From: Marisa cornuarietis
Lineage: Eukaryota; Mollusca; Gastropoda; Architaenioglossa; Ampullariidae
Direction: 5' to 3'
Assembly (NCBI GenBank): GCA_004794655.1
Contig: SMMW01000025.1
Location: 5,801,001-5,865,000, forward strand
Length of the DNA: 64,000 bases
The notes below the pieces were generated by a model, which saw only the letters and a list, made by a program, of their open reading frames with translations, was not told where the DNA came from and ran no database searches. The translations under genes and the position numbers were made by a program. Shown one piece after another: positions 58,953 to 64,000 of this stretch. Within the stretch, counting starts at the first letter, position 1, and every line of letters begins with the position of its first letter.

Positions 58953-59030
58953 ACATTTTGCGGAAAATCAAGACGAGTAATCCCTATAGGTGGCGCCGAG
59001 TCACTGAGAGGACAAGAGGTTGTAGACGCT
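58953..59030 (+). repeat. Dispersed repeat fragment, paired with 41-105
   Basis: CATTTTGCGGAAAATCAAGA followed by GGTGGCGCCGAGTCACTGAG matches the block at 41-105. The two are at opposite ends of the window in the same orientation. Confidence 0.4.
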
Positions 59031-59439
59031 TAATGTGCAAACAAAGGAGGAAAGAATAAGATCATAGGTGGTTGTAACGACCTCTTTCCTGTAAATCCCC
59101 AAAGAATTTTTCCTAAATTAAAATTTATGGTAAGGGCATTTTTGTACGAGCTCAAAAAACAATTATTTAAATAATCAGCTGTATAAGAGACATTCTGATT
59201 AACATTTAGCACTGGTTTCCTTTTTTTGAAAATTTCTTACCTCTCGTCTATTAAAAGTTCATCCTTCAAACTCCACAAAGTAAAGAATGTAATTTTAATT
59301 GTTTTAAATGAACTAACTCCATTCATCTAACTAAGCCCATTCATGCAATTCAGCCAAAGCTACAGAAATCTGCTCACTGCTGATCTGCTGCATTGATTTC
59401 GGAAACCGTTTTGGACTGCAAAATCAAGTGAATGTACAA

Positions 59440-60336
59440 GAAGCTGATCAAAACTGACTGTGAACTTGGGATAAAAATATTTTAATGGTCATTTCTCATC
59501 ACACGAACAGTGCTTTAATGGGAATACAGAAGAGAAAGAGACAAATAGCTGCAAGTATCTAGAAATGTACTTCACAACTAAGATGAGTTTCAATGTGATA
59601 TAGAGGGAACTCTGTGTGAAAGGAAAAAAAAAGGAGTGATAACATTTTTAAAAGATCTAAAAACCTTAATTCAAATGACAAAGGTGTCTTTTGAAAACTC
59701 TTTGACTTGCAGGTGAAACCAATGCTGACATACAGTACTGACATTTGGGGTTAGACAAAAGCAAACATTTATAAAAAAAAATCATATTTTTCTATGAAAC
59801 GTCTCAATAATCAAACGTCTCATTAATCAAATGTGATGTATGACAAAGTCGGCAGACACTATATATATATATACAAACGTAAATTGAATTAAATATTGGT
59901 TACATTTAGTAAAGTTATCAGCATCAAGACTCTGCAGACAGGCGTAGAAAAAGTTTTTACAACAGCATGTCTTGAAAACACAATTCTGCTACAGACATAA
60001 AAAGTGTGTTTGCAGAAGATGGCTTAGCATTGTTTGCCATCATTAAAAAGTAGGGGATTTTAAGATCGTCTCTCCTGCTGTTTTCAACAAACTAGAGATT
60101 TAGAAATGGAGAATAGTGAAAACTATCAATGGTGGTCTTCCTATAGTGATAATATTGACCCAGAGAAATATTTATTAATTGTAACAAGCACATGGCATAC
60201 AAGTGCACTGGTCAGACTGAGAGCAAGAAGCTTGGGTCTTACAGTAAGAAGGCGTTTTGACACTGATTCAACAATTCAAACAAACTGTCCAGCCTGTAAT
60301 TGGACAGCTGTCGCTGAAGATGAAGTTCCCTTGTGA
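59440..60336 (+). pseudogene. LINE ORF2 C-terminal relic (late reverse transcriptase plus zinc-knuckle region)
   Basis: One frame gives NSCKYLEMYFTTKMSFNV, and after a shift KLFDLQVKPMLTYSTDIWG. These match the FKYLG..FTTKLS and FKLFD.QV.P.L.Y..EIWG blocks at the end of non-LTR reverse-transcriptase domains. In the same frame as the second block, 60106-60336 reads ENSENYQWWSSYSDNIDPEK, then LVRLRARSLGL and CPACNWTAVAEDEVPL. That is the usual C-terminal region with an Arg-rich helix and a Cys-x2-Cys knuckle, cut short before the expected His and Cys. Several stops and frameshifts lie between, and an AT dinucleotide tract is at 59862-59871. The 5' portion is missing, so it is an old 5'-truncated insertion. 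It is a different element from the relic at 34880. Confidence 0.78.
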
Positions 60337-60539
60337 AGCATACAAAATATTATCTCTGTAGCAAAGAACACAGCTGGAGGAAGTAGAAATGAGTGTGAAA
60401 ACAACTCCAGTTGTTCTGTTTGTGTTATGCTTGAATCTTCCCAAAGTTATTATGAAGAAGTCAGCGACATTAAAGATATCAAGTGTCTTTCTCATGCACA
60501 CATATGCATGCAGGCGCATGTTTGTTCAGGTAGAGGAGC

Positions 60540-60800
60540 ACAAGAAAGACCACCCCTTGTGTCGTCAGACGGTGCAGCGCCATCTCTGTAGACTGCTCAT
60601 AGATCAGGGGCAGACAAGCGGGCGGGTCGTGCACTCGCTAAATTATCAGCCGACACAAATGACGTGTCAGTTTTGTTTGCGGTGCGCGGGGAGCTGTCAT
60701 GCCCATCTCAGCTGCTGGCGATGAAGACAAATGAGCCGGCCGTGGTGTTCGGACAACCTCCAGGCAAGCGTCGAGCCTGTCTCACCACGCAACCTTTTGT
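60540..60800. promoter_or_regulatory. GC-rich repeat-free island; candidate regulatory element
   Basis: In 260 bp there are CAAATGACGTGTCAG, CTAAATTATCAGCC and TGAGCCGGCCGTGG words, with no tandem repeats and more CpG than the neighbours. It sits between the LINE relic and a microsatellite. Regulatory role is only inferred. Confidence 0.23.
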
Positions 60801-60857
60801 CTTCAGCTCGCGAGGAAATCGGCTCTAGTCTTGAGCAGGTCATGAGTACAGCACTGT

Positions 60858-60884
60858 GTGTGTGTGTGTGTGAGAGAGAGAGAC
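60858..60884. repeat. (GT)n(GA)n microsatellite
   Basis: A short GT run passes directly into a GA run. Confidence 0.9.
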
Positions 60885-61149
60885 TTCGAGACCAACTTCT
60901 TTGTTGAGCAAACCCCAGAGATTGTTTCAAGTGGGAAATTGTATATAAAAGAACACAATAACATACATTTTACATATTAATATCTCCACCTGCACATATT
61001 AACATCCACGTGTTATTTCTGTTTCTGAATACTTGATACATAGAACTAGAAGTTTGTTTTATTGTTGTTTCAGTTTACCTAGAAAGACTTGCGTGATTCC
61101 ACCGGTGTCCTGAACATTTTGGCCTCTGACATTTTAACACATCAATTTT

Positions 61150-61256
61150 CAGACTATACCTGTCACACGCAGCACAATCAAACATGTGGCCTTGTAGATT
61201 TTTCATTAACTGCCAGGCTATACCTGTCACAGGTAGCACAATCAAACAACATGTGT
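61150..61256. repeat. Imperfect 62-bp duplication
   Basis: CTATACCTGTCACACGCAGC followed by ACAATCAAACATGTG is repeated as CTATACCTGTCACAGGTAGC and ACAATCAAACAACATGTG about 62 bp downstream. It is a two-copy local duplication with no frame significance. Confidence 0.7.
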
Positions 61257-61756
61257 GCCCTACCTTCACTCTCGTGCTTGCATCACAGGCAAATTAACTG
61301 ACTAGGAGGTACAATGTTTTTCTAGCGGTATTCGTGCACTTTGATTGGCGATACTCAAAATCTAAACTTAATATATGCTGCTCTGAAACCACTACCCCTA
61401 ATATATTTGCATAGTTCGCAGGCAGTACATAGTTACAGTTCAAATCTCTCGCTTGTGCATATATATCCTTGCGCCAGTCTTGTTTTAAACAATCTACAAG
61501 CCTTTCTCCAGGTCCTCAAAAACACTGCTACCGACAGTTTGTTGGAGTCATTAACACAAAGAAGTTCTTTTGCAAAGAAAACCTAAATCTGTTTACCAAT
61601 TTCTTGTAGATGATATAACAACACCTGACTTTTTGGTTACAAGTAGTAGATAGCGTCCCAGATCGCCATAGAATGCATAGATCATTCTGCTTGGTGTTTG
61701 GAGACCTACGGTGTCAAAATCGTTTGTAGATGAGCATGTGTACTTTTTCAACAAAA

Positions 61757-61767
61757 ATGTGTGTGTT

Positions 61768-61809
<42 letters not shown>
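61757..61809. repeat. (GT)n(GA)n microsatellite
   Basis: About 30 bases of GT with one interruption run into about 22 bases of GA. Confidence 0.93.
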
Positions 61810-62440
61810 ACATGCTGGGTAGGACATGACATAGCCTAACAATAATTGTTACTGAAACATTATTTTCCATATTGCTGTTTTAGAGGATAGGGTAGAGATC
61901 AAATAGAGGACTGGCGGATCTCTTGGCACCACTCTTGACACTAACATCTCCTTACAGAGAACTACCTGTAGTTAAGGCAACCCACTCTCCTGTCAGTTAC
62001 CACAGTCTTGATTGTGTCTCATCTCACTACACGCAATCCTGTAAGTGGTTTGCCCCACTACATGGCATTGTTGTGTCACATGCTACTTCACAGAAAATTG
62101 TCAGACTGGACCGTGTGTCTCGTCTCACTACAGCACAGTTTTGATATACTTTGTGCTTTGTACTTTGTGCTCTGTTTACCGCTGTATTTCTTGTGCATAT
62201 TTTTAGTTCTATATACTGGCGTACATTTTTCCTTTTATATAGTGATTATTTTGTTGTTTTGTGTTTTCTTCAGTCTTTTTGGGTTGTTTTTTTTTTCTCC
62301 CAGACGCATCGCTCTGCTTTTAATTCCGAAGAAGTGAAAATATTTCATGCTCTTAGTACGAAAAACACCATGAGAGGCTTGTGTGACACTGTGAATGCAT
62401 GCATTAAAGAAAGAAAAATAGAAAAAAAGAAATATAAAAC

Positions 62441-62461
62441 AAAATAGATAGATAGATAGAA
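62441..62461. repeat. (GATA)n tetranucleotide repeat
   Basis: About five TAGA/GATA units follow an A-rich, lysine-like stretch (62400-62440). Confidence 0.85.
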
Positions 62462-64000
62462 AATAGAAAGAAGGAAAGAAGAAAACCTATTTTGTGCTCA
62501 CGCCGCTTTTTTGTCTGCTGAGGTGAAAGGTCAAAGACTGTTCTGGGGAAACACTCCAGGAAAGACACAAGCAGCATAAATGATGATCTTGTAAATAATA
62601 TGGCCGGAGGAGGAACTGGCCGAGTTCATTAGTCTCTCGTGGTTGCGTTACAGACCATCTCAGTCAGTGATACGAACAGGAGAGCCATATTTACTCATAA
62701 ACATCAGTATTGTATAAAAGCCTCTCCTCGCGCAAAAATAAGTAAATAAAATAAAGTGTTATCACAATTATAAGACAATAAAACCCATGTTCTGACACTC
62801 GCAAATTTGTCTAGCTGACATCTAGCTATAGCCAAGCTTTGGTGTCAATGTTTTTCTTGGAGTATAAACTCTTAGTTCAGTGTAAATTAAGTAGGTAGAT
62901 ACAACCGCTGACGATGACGTGTAACTTCCACATATAGTCTTAGGGTCAGATTAGGAAGCGGAGCAATGACCAGGTTTGGAACTTTTACAAAATGTACATC
63001 ACTGGCATATAAGTTCAATAAGAAGCTGGCTTCATGGCGTTGTTTCTATTCTCGGACATAAGCAACATGGAAACCGCGGTGTCGCAACGATTTTCTGTCG
63101 TTGTCTTTGTACTATTTTGCATAGTCCCAAACTTATCCATTGTCCCACATCATACATCTGACCCCTGATGTCGATCGCAGATGTAATGGCGGCTACTCTG
63201 TACACACGTCCTTCGGGATTACCTTCAAGTGAGAGCAGGCAGAAACAGAAAAAAAGAAAAGAGGGGGATCCTGCTTAAACCACCACGGACTGCGTATGCA
63301 GAGTGGCACTTTATTTCACGTGACCAGGGGGGCCGTCTTGTGAGGAAATGATCGCCACAGGTCGCCACAAATTGAATTGAGCTGACTGGCGCGGGCGTAG
63401 GAAGAGCGCTGTTTATCGGGCCTGAATATTTAATGCCTTAATTTCAGCATTAGGTGACGCTCAGCCTACACTGTCTTTTGCTTTCAGGGAGTTTACCACA
63501 CGTGAAGTCAAAAAGACCAGTCTCCCATCAGGGTAACTCAGCTTCAAAGCCAGGAGATCCTTTTGAATGTAATGAAGCGTATTTATGGCACATGCCTTGG
63601 GAGTATGATGGGCAGTTATTGAGAGCACTACGCTGCTGGTGACAGCTTCCCTCTTCACCCTCTTCACCCAATGAAAGCGGCGATTGCCCTTCACTGCGGG
63701 ACCCTTCCCCATCACCCTGGCTTCCGTAATTAGTGCTGCGGATGAATACAGCCAGGTTAGCTTCCGGCCAGGTACCCTGCTGTGACCGTACAATCGGTGA
63801 ACGTTGGTGGTGTCAGACGCAAACACTGGGCGGGACTGGGAGGCTCCTTAGGGACCCGTGCTTGTGTCTGCCTAGAAAATGTCGACTCTCCAGGACTCTT
63901 GCAGTTTCCTCCCAGTTCAATGAAGAACTCAGCAGGTCGCGTCTTTTTCGATTATGGATGCAGGATCTTAGTCATATGTTGAGAGCTGAGATCAGATAGG
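62462..64000. other. Unique DNA to the window end; no gene recognised
   Basis: A GC-balanced patch at 63360-63480 (GGCGCGGGCGTAGG, AATATTTAATGCC, TTTCAGCATTAGG) resembles the other candidate regulatory islands. ORFs at 63461-63999 on both strands lack domains. Nothing else is supported. Confidence 0.35.

Overview
This 64 kb window looks like non-coding animal DNA, either intergenic or the inside of a very large intron. The signs are dense dinucleotide and trinucleotide microsatellites, many diverged minisatellites, short random ORFs, tRNA-derived SINEs, decayed LINE reverse transcriptases and several families of DNA transposon. The SINE types and the mix of hAT, Harbinger and LINE relics suggest a lophotrochozoan, perhaps a gastropod mollusc, but no host protein fixes the species. 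I see no bacterial operons, no phage, no CRISPR array and no complete host gene. Almost every ORF above 60 codons appears to be a chance opening, often made of translated microsatellite.

Mobile DNA is what can be supported best. (1) A non-autonomous hAT-like family, labelled hAT-N here, has six copies (about 110-428, 1579-2570, 14885-16943, 51120-52468, 51259-52156 and 56170-57008), all in the same orientation. One copy hosts a second, transposase-bearing hAT element (15302-16872) with a near-perfect 8-bp target duplication. Another hosts a copy of its own family. (2) A Harbinger-like element (20109-21438) has a TTA target duplication, perfect terminal repeats and an internally duplicated transposase N-terminus. 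(3) A 509-bp TA-flanked MITE (13046-13554) is built from 20-bp phased palindromes, and a 125-bp relative lies at 5616-5740. (4) A 99-bp foldback element (41593-41691) is flanked by a perfect 9-bp duplication. (5) There are two LINE reverse-transcriptase C-terminal relics (34880-35395 and 59440-60336). The first runs directly into a ten-copy 44-bp array made from its own coding sequence. (6) There are three SINE copies; the one at 12641-12866 has a perfect target duplication.

Possible host signals are weaker. At 7020 an ATG in an ATGGCGGC context follows a palindromic CRE and opens a short Arg/Ala-rich frame resembling a mitochondrial presequence, ending at a GTGAGC donor. Around 37.4-38.0 kb a CpG-rich stretch with a GCCGCCAT motif is followed by an acceptor-like site and a strong CAG/GTAAGTG donor. 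Several GC-richer, low-repeat islands (10.0-10.65, 28.2-28.6, 33.36-33.8, 37.25-37.5, 40.95-41.55, 46.45-46.62, 55.3-55.6 and 60.55-60.8 kb) could be conserved regulatory elements; this is inference from base composition and motifs only.

Layout: 0-3 kb, hAT-N relics and a CA microsatellite. 3-12 kb, mostly unique DNA with the candidate first exon. 12-17 kb, a SINE, the palindromic MITE and nested hATs. 17-24 kb, unique DNA plus the Harbinger. 24-34 kb, unique DNA with minisatellites. 34-36 kb, LINE relic and array. 36-48 kb, candidate promoter and regulatory islands, the foldback and dispersed repeat pairs. 48-57 kb, nested hAT-N, SINEs and a 54-bp array. 57-64 kb, LINE relic, microsatellites and unique DNA.
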